Position numbers and translations under genes: made by a program. From Actinobaculum massiliense (lineage in GTDB: Bacteria > Actinomycetota > Actinomycetes > Actinomycetales > Actinomycetaceae): DNA of 64,000 bases. The notes below the pieces were generated by a model. That model worked only from the letters and a program-made list of their open reading frames with translations, was not told the DNA's origin and made no database searches. Where the stretch lies: assembly GCF_001457435.1 (NCBI RefSeq), contig NZ_LN881717.1:691896-755895 (forward strand), given 5' to 3'. Shown here one piece after another: positions 43,090-51,670 of this stretch (positions are counted from its first letter, which is position 1; every line of letters starts with the position of its first letter).

Positions 43090-43197
43090 AAAGCTCAGCC
43101 TCCCGCGCCGCTTAGCATTTGATTTCTTGTTGAACTAGGCATCAACCTTAGCACCGACTTCGGGCCGGTAAGTCCGCCATTCCGCCTGGCGAAATAA

Positions 43198-43229
43198 GTG
43201 TGTCCCACCCCGGGCGGGGTGGGACACAC
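43198..43229 (-). terminator. Terminator of the purine permease gene
   Basis: TGTGTCCCACCCC pairs with GGGGTGGGACACA around GGGC. It lies 83 bp after the permease stop and 110 bp before the exporter gene on the same strand. The T-tract on the reverse strand is weak (CTTATTTC). Confidence 0.7.
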
Positions 43230-43311
43230 AATTGCGGTTTGCTCGAGCTGAAGAAACGTGCCGGAGGCGGGCGGCGGAAAGCTCAGCCCAGCCCGCCCGG
43301 CGCGATTCTTG

Positions 43312-44796
43312 CTAGAGGCCCAGCAGGTGCTGGATCGGATCCAGCAGGAAGTAGACCACGAAGAGGACCGCGGAGATCCACATCAAGGGCTTGACCTCTC
43401 GTGCCTTGCCGGCGAAGGCGGAAATCACAACGTAGAAGATGAAGCCAATGCCGATGCCCACCGTGATCGAGTAGGCGAAGGGCATGAAGACGATGGTCAT
43501 GAAAGCCGGGATCGTCTGAGTGAAATCAGACCAGTCGATATCCACAACGCCCTCGAGCATCAGCAGGCCAACCGCAACGAGCGCGGGGGCCGCGGCCTCG
43601 GACGGAACCAGGGTTACGAGCGGGGCGAAGAAGATCGAGAGCAGGAAGAGAACACCCGTCGTCACCGAGGCCAGGCCGGTACGTGCGCCGTCGGCAACAC
43701 CGGTGGTGGATTCAACGAAGGAGGTGTTGGACGAGATGCCGCCCATGCCGCCAGCCAACGCGGAAAGCGAGTCGATGAGGAGGATGCGGGAGGTGTGGTA
43801 GGGGTTGCCGTTTTCGTCGAGGAGGTTACCTTCGCGACCAACCGCAACCATGGTGCCCATGGTGTCGAAGAAGTCCGCCAGCATCACCGAGAAGGCGAGG
43901 ACGACGACGGCGATCACGCCGATCTTCTGGAACGGACCCACCACCGAGAACTGGCCAATGGTGGAGAAATCGGGAATGTTGACGGGGCTTCCCTCGAGTG
44001 CAGGGGCGCCGCCGGCCCAGCCGGTCGGAACGTCCATGGCCCGCAGACCCGGGTGCGCCACGTTCTCAACGATGATGCCAACGATCGAGGCGGTGACGAT
44101 GCCGATAAGCAACGCGCCAGAAACCTTGCGAGCCATGCAGATGAAGGTTACGCACAGACCGATAATGAAGACCAGGAGCGGCCAGGAAGCGACCGAGCCC
44201 TTAATGCCGAAGTTGAGGATGGTACCGCCACCCACGTTGCCGGTCACCAGGCCGGCGTTGGTCAGGCCAACGAGGGTGATGAACAGGCCCAGGCCAACCG
44301 AAATAGCGGTACGCAGGAACTTCGGGACCGCGCGGAAGATAGCCTCGCGCAGGCCGGTGAGTACCAGGAGGGTAATAACGATGCCCTCAATAACGATGAT
44401 GCCCATGCCGTCCGCCCAGGTCATGCCCGGGATCTGCACGATCACGGCACCCACGAGGGTGTTGAGGCCAAGGCCCGCAGCCATCGCCATCGGGAAGTTT
44501 GCAACGCTTCCCATAATGATCGTCATAATGCCCGCAACCAGGGCGGTGCCCGCGGCGATCGCCGGGAGGTTCGGTTCGGTGCCGCCACCGAGGTAGGCGC
44601 CGGTTGAATCCGGGCCAGAAAGAATGATCGGGTTGAGGACCAGGATGTAAACCATGGCCACAAAGGTCACCAGACCTCCGCGCAGTTCGCGCGCAACACT
44701 GGAGCCGCGCTCCTTAACCTTGAAATAGCCCAAAATGCCCTGGGAATTAGACTCAGCTGTCACGTTTTTCCTGTCAATCTGAGTTGTAGCGGTCAA
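43312..44796 (-). CDS. NCS2-family purine permease (AzgA-like)
   Basis: 494 residues. ARELRGGLVTFVAMVYILVLNP is the AzgA-type start of TM1, and ISSNTSFVESTTGVADGART is the conserved NCS2 substrate loop. About 12-14 membrane segments. It should import adenine, guanine or hypoxanthine by proton symport. The TTG at 44796 is favoured by AAGGAG 8 nt upstream; the frame to 44832 gives only a basic leader. Confidence 0.88.
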   Translation of the reverse strand: MTATTQIDRKNVTAESNSQGILGYFKVKERGSSVARELRGGLVTFVAMVYILVLNPIILSGPDSTGAYLGGGTEPNLPAIAAGTALVAGIMTIIMGSVANFPMAMAAGLGLNTLVGAVIVQIPGMTWADGMGIIVIEGIVITLLVLTGLREAIFRAVPKFLRTAISVGLGLFITLVGLTNAGLVTGNVGGGTILNFGIKGSVASWPLLVFIIGLCVTFICMARKVSGALLIGIVTASIVGIIVENVAHPGLRAMDVPTGWAGGAPALEGSPVNIPDFSTIGQFSVVGPFQKIGVIAVVVLAFSVMLADFFDTMGTMVAVGREGNLLDENGNPYHTSRILLIDSLSALAGGMGGISSNTSFVESTTGVADGARTGLASVTTGVLFLLSIFFAPLVTLVPSEAAAPALVAVGLLMLEGVVDIDWSDFTQTIPAFMTIVFMPFAYSITVGIGIGFIFYVVISAFAGKAREVKPLMWISAVLFVVYFLLDPIQHLLGL

Positions 44797-45149
44797 TTTA
44801 TATCTCCTTTTCGCGTATCTCACGCGTGGCACCGCAATGCCATGGCCCGGCCGCCCGATTCTCAGCGATGCGTGGATTTCCGGGCTCCGCTCGCTGGGGC
44901 GCTCAAAAGCGGATCATCCAGCGAACGAGGAATTTTCCTTACCCACACAGTGTGCTCTGCGCGAACGCGAATGCCAAATCAAGTCTCACAAATTGGACGA
45001 ATTTTTGCCGATTTTATCTCAAATTCTGAGACGTCGTCAAAATATCCCCGAGTTTTCGCGGATTTGGGAGGGGTTGTGACCTTGCTCCCCTCCGCGCTTT
45101 CTTCGCCTCGCGCTGGCGGCCGCCGCGCCGGCGCGGCGCCGCATAGCCG
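44797..45149. other. Intergenic region upstream of the purine permease
   Basis: 353 bp with no gene. A small hairpin TCTCA-aattc-TGAGA region lies near 45016-45031. I looked for a purine riboswitch on the reverse strand and did not recognise one. The stretch 44930-45080 is comparatively AT-rich and probably holds the promoter. Confidence 0.4.
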
Positions 45150-46442
45150 CTAGGGCACGCTCGCAACGATGAGTTCGCCAAATCCGCGAATGGCGAGCTG
45201 CCCATCGCTATCGGGAACGAACATCGCCTGGCCGGTATTCAGCATCTCGTGGTCGGAGGCGGTGATCAGCTCCGCCGCGCCCTCTAGGCAGACCACCGTG
45301 CGCGGGCCGCGAGCGCGCAGAACCTCGATTGCGGTGGCATCGCGCAAATGCAAAGTGGACAGCTCGAAGTCATCCACCGGCGCATAGAACGTGGAGACCG
45401 CCTCCGACATCCGCTCCGGGGCAATGCGGATGGGCGGTGCCGCGGAAGTATCCATCACCCGCAAAAGCTCGGGAACATCAACATGCTTGTGCGTCAGGCC
45501 GGCCCGCAACACGTTGTCACTGGAGGCCATAATCTCCACCGCCGTCCCTGAAAGATAGGCGTGGACGGTGCCGGCGGGGATAAAGACCGCCTCGCCCGGC
45601 CGCAAACTCACCGGATTGAGCAGTAGGGAGGCCACCACGCCCGGATCGTTCGGATATTGCCGCGCCAGAATCGTCACGATTCGATCCGCACGCGGGCTGG
45701 GGCTCAAGCCGCGGCTTAGCCGCTCTCCGCACGCCTCCACCACTTCGCTAATCTCCTCGCCGGTGGGGCGAGTTTCGGCTGCCAGCAGCCGCGAGAAAAG
45801 CGCGCTAATACCCTGCTCGATATAACTCAGAAGCTCATTGGTGAGCTTGGTGTCCAGCCCGCCGAGCACCCCTTCAATCCGCCGCGTGGTCCGAAAACCG
45901 GCGATCGCCTCGAACGGCTCCAGCGCGTAGGCAAGTTCTGGCTTGTGGTTTCGGTCGCGGTAGTTGCGGACCGCACTGTCACGCGCAATCCCCGCCGCAT
46001 CCTCGCGGGCGAATCCCTCACGCGCCTGCTCGCGGGAAGGATGTACCTGCAGCGAAAGCGGGCATTCGGGGGCAATAACCTTTAGCAGATAGGGCAATTC
46101 GCCGTCGTGCTCGGCAATTGAATCTCCCAGCGCCTGGCGCGGTTGGCGAGCAATGTAGGCCCGCAAGTCCTCGGTGGGCGCGGGGAGGTGGGTTGCACGA
46201 CGCCGCCGCCCGCGCCGCATGGACTTCAGGCGATGGTCTTCGCCCGGAGATCCCGGATAGAACTGCGCGGGATCGAAAAGCGGCGCATCGGCGGTTGCAC
46301 CCACGATGGCGGGATCGTCCGGATGGGCACCAAACCACAGCTCCGCCACCCGCATCTCCGCTGGCGAATAGCCAAAAAGCGCCGGAATTGTGCCGTTGCC
46401 GCCCCACTCATATCCGCGAGCACGGCCCTGTAGCCGCAGCAC
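45150..46442 (-). CDS. manA: Mannose-6-phosphate isomerase, class I
   Basis: 430 residues. The zinc site is formed by Gln/His of SLQVHPS, Glu of NHKPELAYAL and His of FIPAGTVHAYL. It interconverts mannose-6-P and fructose-6-P, feeding GDP-mannose and polyprenyl-P-mannose, and hence possibly the Pmt enzyme at the left end. An Arg-rich insert follows PGEDHRLKSM at about 72-82. The GTG start has GGGAG inside the end of the DUF3027 gene, only 3 bp upstream; the genes are coupled. Confidence 0.92.
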   Translation of the reverse strand: MLRLQGRARGYEWGGNGTIPALFGYSPAEMRVAELWFGAHPDDPAIVGATADAPLFDPAQFYPGSPGEDHRLKSMRRGRRRRATHLPAPTEDLRAYIARQPRQALGDSIAEHDGELPYLLKVIAPECPLSLQVHPSREQAREGFAREDAAGIARDSAVRNYRDRNHKPELAYALEPFEAIAGFRTTRRIEGVLGGLDTKLTNELLSYIEQGISALFSRLLAAETRPTGEEISEVVEACGERLSRGLSPSPRADRIVTILARQYPNDPGVVASLLLNPVSLRPGEAVFIPAGTVHAYLSGTAVEIMASSDNVLRAGLTHKHVDVPELLRVMDTSAAPPIRIAPERMSEAVSTFYAPVDDFELSTLHLRDATAIEVLRARGPRTVVCLEGAAELITASDHEMLNTGQAMFVPDSDGQLAIRGFGELIVASVP

Positions 46443-46445
46443 GCT

Positions 46446-47183
46446 TTAGTCTCCCGCGATGCGGTGGCGATACAGCCGCCCGTACGATCCGCGCCGGCGC
46501 GCATTCGTCCGTGCCAGGCGCGATGCCCGGCTCTGGCGCGACTCGCGCTCCAGGCTCTTTGCCGCCTTCCGCTTGGGGGCTCTGGTTGAGTCTGCGGCGG
46601 AGCCGCTGGCGCGCGAGCCGTCCGCACCGCGGTTAGCATTCGCCGCGCCATCGCTAGCATCGTCAGCCGAGGAAATACGTCGGCGGGTGCGCCGCCTACC
46701 GCGGCCATCCTCCCCCTCGGCTTCGCGCTTGGCCCGGCGCCTAGCCCGCTCCTCGCGCTCCACCTCTGCCTCTCGGGCCTTGACGATCCGCTTTTCTTTT
46801 TCAATCGCTTTCATGCGGTCATCCCAAGGCACCCAGCGCGGAGCAAGCATTGCTTCCTCGCCAGGGAACATATCGACCTCGGAAACCGTCACCTTGCGTG
46901 AGCGCGGCATCCGCGCCAGCGTCACGCCCCAGTACCAGCCGTGGTAGCCGGGATGCTCGCACTTAAAGAAATGGGTGAGCACGCGCTCTTCCTCCAGCAG
47001 CACGCCCGCGTGTTCGCCCACGTACTTCTCAGGAATTTCGCATAGCAACTCATCGCGCGCCACATCGCGCGCGGAAAGAAGAGTCTTCTCCCCCGCCACA
47101 TTTGCCTGCGGATAAACCCGTTCAGGCATTTCCGGGGTGATCGCGGCGGCCTGCGCCACCGCTTCCAATTTTTCGTTAGCCAT
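46446..47183 (-). CDS. DUF3027-family protein
   Basis: 245 residues. The N-terminal 120 residues contain GEHAGVLLEEERVLTHFF and HPGYHGWYWGVTLARMPRSR, the conserved core of DUF3027, an actinobacterial family of unknown function. The C-terminal half is a highly basic Arg/Lys/Ala tail that may bind nucleic acid. The ATG at 47183 overlaps the end of the cold-shock gene by 8 bp. Function unknown. Confidence 0.85.
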   Translation of the reverse strand: MANEKLEAVAQAAAITPEMPERVYPQANVAGEKTLLSARDVARDELLCEIPEKYVGEHAGVLLEEERVLTHFFKCEHPGYHGWYWGVTLARMPRSRKVTVSEVDMFPGEEAMLAPRWVPWDDRMKAIEKEKRIVKAREAEVEREERARRRAKREAEGEDGRGRRRTRRRISSADDASDGAANANRGADGSRASGSAADSTRAPKRKAAKSLERESRQSRASRLARTNARRRGSYGRLYRHRIAGD

Positions 47184-47559
47184 CGAATTCGTCGGCGAGC
47201 GTGCGCAAGGCGCGCGCGAGTCGCCTGCCCCCTTCCGGATAGCGGCCGCGGCGAAGCTGATTCGATGCGCGGTCAAGCAACTGAATGAGGTCCTCTACCA
47301 CCGGCACCATATCTTCCGGCGAGCGTCGATTGATATGCGCGAGGGACTCGACGGGTTCGAGTATCTGCGCGGTGAGCGCCGCGGGCCCACGCCTAGTATC
47401 CGCCACCGAATACTCGATCCTGGCCCCACGGCGAAGCTTCTTCACGCCCTCGGGCAAGGCGTCAGCTGGGAGGTACACAGAGACGCCGTCGTCGCCGTCA
47501 ATGAAACCGAAACCCTTCTTCTCGTCGAAGAACTTGACCTTTCCGACTGGCACTTTCAC
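47176..47559 (-). CDS. Cold-shock-domain protein with C-terminal extension
   Basis: 127 residues, versus about 67 for CspA. The RNP1 motif KKGFGFI is intact. The RNP2 position reads VSVYLP instead of the usual VFVHFS, so an aromatic and a His of the RNA-binding face are changed. A helical C-terminal domain of 60 residues follows (EDMVPVVEDLIQLLDRASN). In other actinobacteria the same long Csp precedes DUF3027. GTG 47559 is listed; GTG 47553, giving (M)PVGKVKFF, is an equally plausible start. First gene of the csp-DUF3027-manA operon. Confidence 0.88.
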   Translation of the reverse strand: MKVPVGKVKFFDEKKGFGFIDGDDGVSVYLPADALPEGVKKLRRGARIEYSVADTRRGPAALTAQILEPVESLAHINRRSPEDMVPVVEDLIQLLDRASNQLRRGRYPEGGRRLARALRTLADEFDG

Positions 47560-47883
47560 TCACTTTCTAGGAAAAACCGCCCGGCTCAGGCCGCGCGGAC
47601 ACTGGGGTTGAGTATACAGCGCACCGCCCCAAATTCGCGCTCGCTCGCTGTGAAAAGCGCCCGGCATGGCGTCGGTGCGGCCCCGCCTCTCCCCCAACGC
47701 GCGACGCCCGCGCTCCTCAACGCGCGGCGCCGCGTGCTTGCTCAGAGCACAACCGCCCAGATTTTCTACCGCCATCGGGTATTTTTGTGTTAGCTATTTT
47801 GCATCGCGAGTTGCGCGGGGCTCGCACCTCCCGCAGCTCATGTTGTGAAATGTCAAGTCAAGATCGGCGAAGCGGGAGGCACC
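47560..47883. other. Divergent gap between csp and TPM genes
   Basis: 324 bp with promoters expected for both directions. The stretch 47765-47800 (TTTTTGTGTTAGCTATTTTGC) is the most AT-rich and may hold the TPM promoter. No gene or RNA is recognised. Confidence 0.4.
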
Positions 47884-49818
47884 GTGAGGTTTCGAAACGT
47901 CGCAGGGAACATTGCGGGAAGCGTTGTAGGGAGCGTCGTGGGCAAAGTCGCCATTGGCGCGGCGGTGGGCGCCACGGCATTAGGCTCCCTTTTCACCGTG
48001 AGCGCTTTCGCCGAGGAACCCCTCTCCCAGGTTTCAACCGTCACGGATTCCGCGGACGTCTTGAGCGACGCCGAAGAATCAAGCCTGCGCAATAATCTCA
48101 ACTCGCTTTCCCAAACCAGCCGGCACACGGTTCGCATCATTTTTGTCGACTCGTTTGAAGACAGAGATTCCGATTCTTGGGCAAAGGTCACCGCCGAGCG
48201 CTCCGGCCAGTCCGCGGACGCCTCGATCGTTGCAATCGCTACCCAAACTGGCCAAATTTCTCTGGCCAGCGGCTCGAAGTCCTTTAGCCTCGATGATCTT
48301 GAGAATGCGGTGGCGGGCGACGTCGTCGCCGCATTCCAAAGCGGCAACTGGGCCGAAGGAGCGCAGATTCTCACCGAAAAACTCGGTAGCAATTGGGAAA
48401 ACCAAAACGACTTCAACCCCGCCCCCTGGCTGGTCGCCACGGCGGCTTGCGGCGGCGCGGGCGCCTACTACGTCACGCGCAAGCGGAGCGGGAAGAAGAA
48501 GGCGGATGAAGAGCTTGGATCGCTTGCCAAGCGCGCCTCTAGCCAGCTGCTCGCCGCCGACGACGTCGTACGCGATGCCGCCGCGGAGCTCGAGTTCGCT
48601 AAGGCGGAGTTCGGGGTGGGGCGCGCCAAGGAATTCGACTCTGCCCTCGCCCAGGCGCGTCAGAAGGTGGGGCAGGCGTTTGAGATTCGCAAGTTGCTGG
48701 ACGACGAAGTTCCCGAGACTCCCGCTCAGCAACGCGAGATGAATCAGCAAATCCTCTCCCTCACCGAGCAGGCGCACGAGCTGGTGCAGGCGCAGAACAC
48801 CGAATTCCAAAATATGCGTGATCTGGCTGGCCGGGTGGAATCGCGACTGAGCGAGCTTTCGGATATGGCCGGAGAGATTCGCGGCGGGCTCGGAGCAGCC
48901 AAGCAGCAAATTGAGGCGCTTTCCGCCTCGTACGGTGAAGAGGCAACCGTGACTTTGCGCTCCTACCCGGATGAAATCCCGGCGCTTCTCGATGCGGTGG
49001 ATGGCGCCGTCGAGCAGGGACGCGGCATGGTGGAGCAGGGCGAACGCAACCGCGCGGTACCTTTTGCGCGCATTGCTGAGGAGGCGCTGGCGCAGGCCAC
49101 CGAAAAATACAACCAGATTTCCAACGCGCAAGATTCCTTCAAGGAAGCGGAAGGAAAGCTGGTTGAGCATTTGAAATCGATTTACTCCGATATTGAGGAT
49201 GCCGACCGTCTGGCCCGTGACGACGCTGAGATCCAGGCTGAGAAGCAGGCCGCCCAGGGCGTAATCAGTAAGTTCAACCGGCACGGGGCCGATCCCTTTG
49301 CGGGAATTTTTGCCCTCATCGATGCCGAGGCGAAGCTCGATGCGGCCCTCGCGCAGGTACGCGATGAAGAGGAAACTCGCCGGCGGAACATTGCATTGCT
49401 TACCCGCCAACGCGAGCGCGCTCTGCTTGCCCTGCGGAAGGCCGAGGACTACATCGGCGAGTACCACCGCCTGGTGGACACCGATGCGCGAACCTCCTTG
49501 GAGGTGGCTCGCAATAGCTATCAAAACGGCGAGCATGCCCACGAGCGAGAACCCGAGCAGGCAGCGTTCTTCTATGACGAAGCCGCCAATCACGCCCGAG
49601 ATGCGCTAAGCAAGGCGCGGCGCGACGTCGATTCCGCCAGGCAATCGCAGTCCCCGGGCTCCTCCGGGGTTGACTGGGGGAACTTCCTGGCCGGCCTCAT
49701 TATCGGCGGGATGTCGAGCGGCGGGAGCTCCGGCAGCTACCGCGGTTGGGGCGGCGGCTTCTCCGGCGGATCGTCCGGAGGCGGATCGTCCTTCAGTGGA
49801 AGGGGGCTTTCTTTCTAA
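47884..49818 (+). CDS. TPM-domain membrane protein with long coiled coil
   Basis: 644 residues. A signal-like segment (IAGSVVGSVVGKVAIGAAVGATALGS) ends near FAEEP. A TPM domain (about 45-175; TVTDSADVLSDAEES, then IIFVDSFEDRDSD) should lie outside the cell. One membrane helix is at about 182-200. A long cytoplasmic coiled coil (about 205-590) and a Gly/Ser/Trp-rich tail with GGGFSGGSSGGGSSFSGRG follow. TPM proteins of this type are found upstream of pspA in actinobacteria and may act in envelope stress. GTG 47884 follows GGGAGG; the frame from 47845 adds 13 residues. Confidence 0.85.
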   Translation: MRFRNVAGNIAGSVVGSVVGKVAIGAAVGATALGSLFTVSAFAEEPLSQVSTVTDSADVLSDAEESSLRNNLNSLSQTSRHTVRIIFVDSFEDRDSDSWAKVTAERSGQSADASIVAIATQTGQISLASGSKSFSLDDLENAVAGDVVAAFQSGNWAEGAQILTEKLGSNWENQNDFNPAPWLVATAACGGAGAYYVTRKRSGKKKADEELGSLAKRASSQLLAADDVVRDAAAELEFAKAEFGVGRAKEFDSALAQARQKVGQAFEIRKLLDDEVPETPAQQREMNQQILSLTEQAHELVQAQNTEFQNMRDLAGRVESRLSELSDMAGEIRGGLGAAKQQIEALSASYGEEATVTLRSYPDEIPALLDAVDGAVEQGRGMVEQGERNRAVPFARIAEEALAQATEKYNQISNAQDSFKEAEGKLVEHLKSIYSDIEDADRLARDDAEIQAEKQAAQGVISKFNRHGADPFAGIFALIDAEAKLDAALAQVRDEEETRRRNIALLTRQRERALLALRKAEDYIGEYHRLVDTDARTSLEVARNSYQNGEHAHEREPEQAAFFYDEAANHARDALSKARRDVDSARQSQSPGSSGVDWGNFLAGLIIGGMSSGGSSGSYRGWGGGFSGGSSGGGSSFSGRGLSF

Positions 49819-49839
49819 CGCCAATGCTCATTTCATTGC

Positions 49840-49885
49840 GCGGCTGGCGCGGCGCGCAGGCCCCGCGGCTGGCGTAGCGCGCAAG
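49840..49885. repeat. Imperfect 21-bp direct repeat after the TPM gene
   Basis: 49840-49860 and 49865-49885 are copies of GCGGCTGGCGYRGCGCGCARG with three mismatches. It lies 22 bp after the TPM stop codon. Confidence 0.65.
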
Positions 49886-49978
49886 CTCCCAACCAAACAA
49901 AATCTTTGAAGAAAATTTTCAAACCCCGCTCTTGGGCGCACCGAACCCGCGCTCTGAGTGATTTAGGAAAGGAATAAC

Positions 49979-50734
49979 ATGGCTGAAAAGCAGACGATTC
50001 TAGGCCGCATTGGCCAGCTCGCGAAGGCGAATATCAACGCGCTCCTCGACCGCGCTGAAGATCCGCAGAAGATGCTGGACCAGATGGTGCGCGATTACAC
50101 CAACTCGATTGCCGAGGCGGAGGACGCCGTTGCCGTCACCGTGGGTAACCTGCGCCTGGCGGAAGCCGACTACAACGAAGATCTGCGCACCGCGAAGGAC
50201 TGGGGCCAGAAGGCCGCCGCCTCCGTGGCCAAGGCGAACGAGATGCGTGAGAAGGGCGACGACGACGGCGCCGCTCACTGGGACAACCTCGCCAAGGTCG
50301 CCCTCACCAAGCAGATTCAGTTCGAGCAGGAAGCCAAGGACGCCGAGCCGATTATCACCAGCCAGCAGCAGGTTGTTGAGCAGCTGAAGACGGGCCTGAC
50401 CCAGATGAAGGACAGGCTCAGCGAGCTGAAGAGCAAGCGTGATTCGCTGGTTGCCCGCCAGAAGAGCGCGGCTGCCCAGAACAAGGTACAGGACGCCATC
50501 TCCTCCATTAACGTGCTCGATCCGACTTCCGAACTCTCCCGCTTCGAGGATCGCGTGCGCCATCAGGAGGCGGTTGCCGCCGGCAAGGCCGAGGTCGCCA
50601 GCCTTTCCCTGCAGGATCAGTTCGCGGAGCTCGAGGATCACTCGAACGACGCCGAAGTTGAGGCCCGCCTCGCTTCGCTGAAGAGCGGCGAAGAGCCCAA
50701 GCAGCTGGAGGGCAAGGACTTCACCAGCTACTAA
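49979..50734 (+). CDS. PspA/IM30-family phage-shock protein
   Basis: 251 residues, nearly all helical. The N-terminal amphipathic helix and ALLDRAEDPQKMLDQMVRDY are family signatures. Long coiled coils follow (about 30-190). PspA/IM30 proteins bind and stabilise stressed membranes as oligomers. ATG 49979 follows AAAGGA. The preceding TPM gene, 160 bp upstream, probably contributes to the same envelope-stress module. Confidence 0.93.
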   Translation: MAEKQTILGRIGQLAKANINALLDRAEDPQKMLDQMVRDYTNSIAEAEDAVAVTVGNLRLAEADYNEDLRTAKDWGQKAAASVAKANEMREKGDDDGAAHWDNLAKVALTKQIQFEQEAKDAEPIITSQQQVVEQLKTGLTQMKDRLSELKSKRDSLVARQKSAAAQNKVQDAISSINVLDPTSELSRFEDRVRHQEAVAAGKAEVASLSLQDQFAELEDHSNDAEVEARLASLKSGEEPKQLEGKDFTSY

Positions 50735-50750
50735 AGCCAGCCGAAACTTC

Positions 50751-50786
50751 GGGGCCCCGGTTTTCGTTCGCGAAGGCCGGGGCCCC
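50751..50786 (+). terminator. GC-rich hairpin after pspA
   Basis: GGGGCCCCGG pairs with CCGGGGCCCC around 16 nt, directly after the stop. There is no T-tract, as is common in high-GC actinobacteria. Confidence 0.72.
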
Positions 50787-50859
50787 ACGGCATTACTACC
50801 GGAGGTGTGCGCGCGCCGCTCGCCATCGGCTAACCATCTCCAGGCAACTATTTCGAGGC

Positions 50860-50881
50860 AACTTCCAGAAAACTTCCAGAA
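50860..50881 (+). promoter_or_regulatory. Tandem 11-bp repeat before the response-regulator gene
   Basis: AACTTCCAGAA occurs twice in perfect tandem (50860-50870 and 50871-50881), ending 21 bp before the ATG. Direct repeats at 11-bp spacing are how OmpR-family dimers bind DNA, so this is a good candidate autoregulatory site. Confidence 0.6.
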
Positions 50882-50902
50882 TCGGCTATTTGGATAAGCA
50901 CC

Positions 50903-51658
50903 ATGACTGCACAGGATTACGGAAATCAGAAAGAAGCCGAGGCCACGATCCTCGTCGTCGACGACGAGCCTTCGATTCGCGAGCTTCTTTCCGCTTCGCT
51001 CCACTTCGCCGGCTTTGAGGTCCTTACCGCCGCCGACGGCCGGGAGGCTCTCGCGCACCAGCAAACTCAGCCCATCGATTTAGCAATTCTGGACATTATG
51101 ATGCCCGGGATGGACGGGTTCGAGGTGTTGCGGTTGCTTCGCGAGCGCAATAGCGACCTGCCCGTGCTGTTCCTTACGGCGCGCGACGACGTGAAGGATA
51201 AAGTGCAGGGCCTGACGGTAGGCGGCGATGATTACATCACCAAGCCGTTCTCGTTGGAAGAGGTGGTGGCTCGCATCCGCGCGGTGTTGCGCCGGGCAAA
51301 CCCCGAGGAAGCCGAATCCCCCATCCTGCGCTACATGGATCTGGAGCTAAACGAAGACTCCTACGAAGTGCGCCGGGCAGGCCGCGAAGTGGAGCTTTCG
51401 CCCACCGAGTTCAAGCTGTTGCGCTACCTTATGATCAACGCCGAGCGCGTGGTCTCTAAGAACCAGATCCTCGATCACGTCTGGGATTACAACTGGCAAG
51501 GCGAAATCTCCATTGTGGAGTCCTATATTTCCTACCTGCGCCGCAAGATTGACTCCCCCGAAAACCTCGGGATCACCGACCCCGACGAGGCGAGCCGGCT
51601 GGTGCCGCTCATCCACACGCGGCGCGGTATTGGCTACGTTCTGCGCGGGAACAAGTAG
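50903..51658 (+). CDS. OmpR-family response regulator
   Basis: 251 residues. The receiver domain (15-130) has the acidic pair in VVDDEP, phospho-acceptor Asp64 (AILDIMMPG) and Lys in TKPF. The C-terminal winged helix (about 145-248) ends in RRGIGYVLRG. Similar in composition to TrcR/PrrA-type actinobacterial regulators. The ATG has only GGA about 8 nt upstream. It is the first gene of a two-gene operon with the kinase, 12 bp apart. Confidence 0.93.
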   Translation: MTAQDYGNQKEAEATILVVDDEPSIRELLSASLHFAGFEVLTAADGREALAHQQTQPIDLAILDIMMPGMDGFEVLRLLRERNSDLPVLFLTARDDVKDKVQGLTVGGDDYITKPFSLEEVVARIRAVLRRANPEEAESPILRYMDLELNEDSYEVRRAGREVELSPTEFKLLRYLMINAERVVSKNQILDHVWDYNWQGEISIVESYISYLRRKIDSPENLGITDPDEASRLVPLIHTRRGIGYVLRGNK

Positions 51659-51670
51659 CTTGGATCAACC

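Noticed and set aside
43258-44607. 449-codon plus-strand frame opposite the purine permease
   Set aside because: Very acidic, His/Asn-rich translation typical of the antisense of a membrane protein; no homology.
44797-45149. Purine riboswitch upstream of the purine permease
   Set aside because: I could not find the conserved loop and junction bases on the reverse strand.
48079-49593. 504-codon minus-strand frame opposite the TPM protein
   Set aside because: Leu/Gly-rich antisense of a coiled coil; not a gene.
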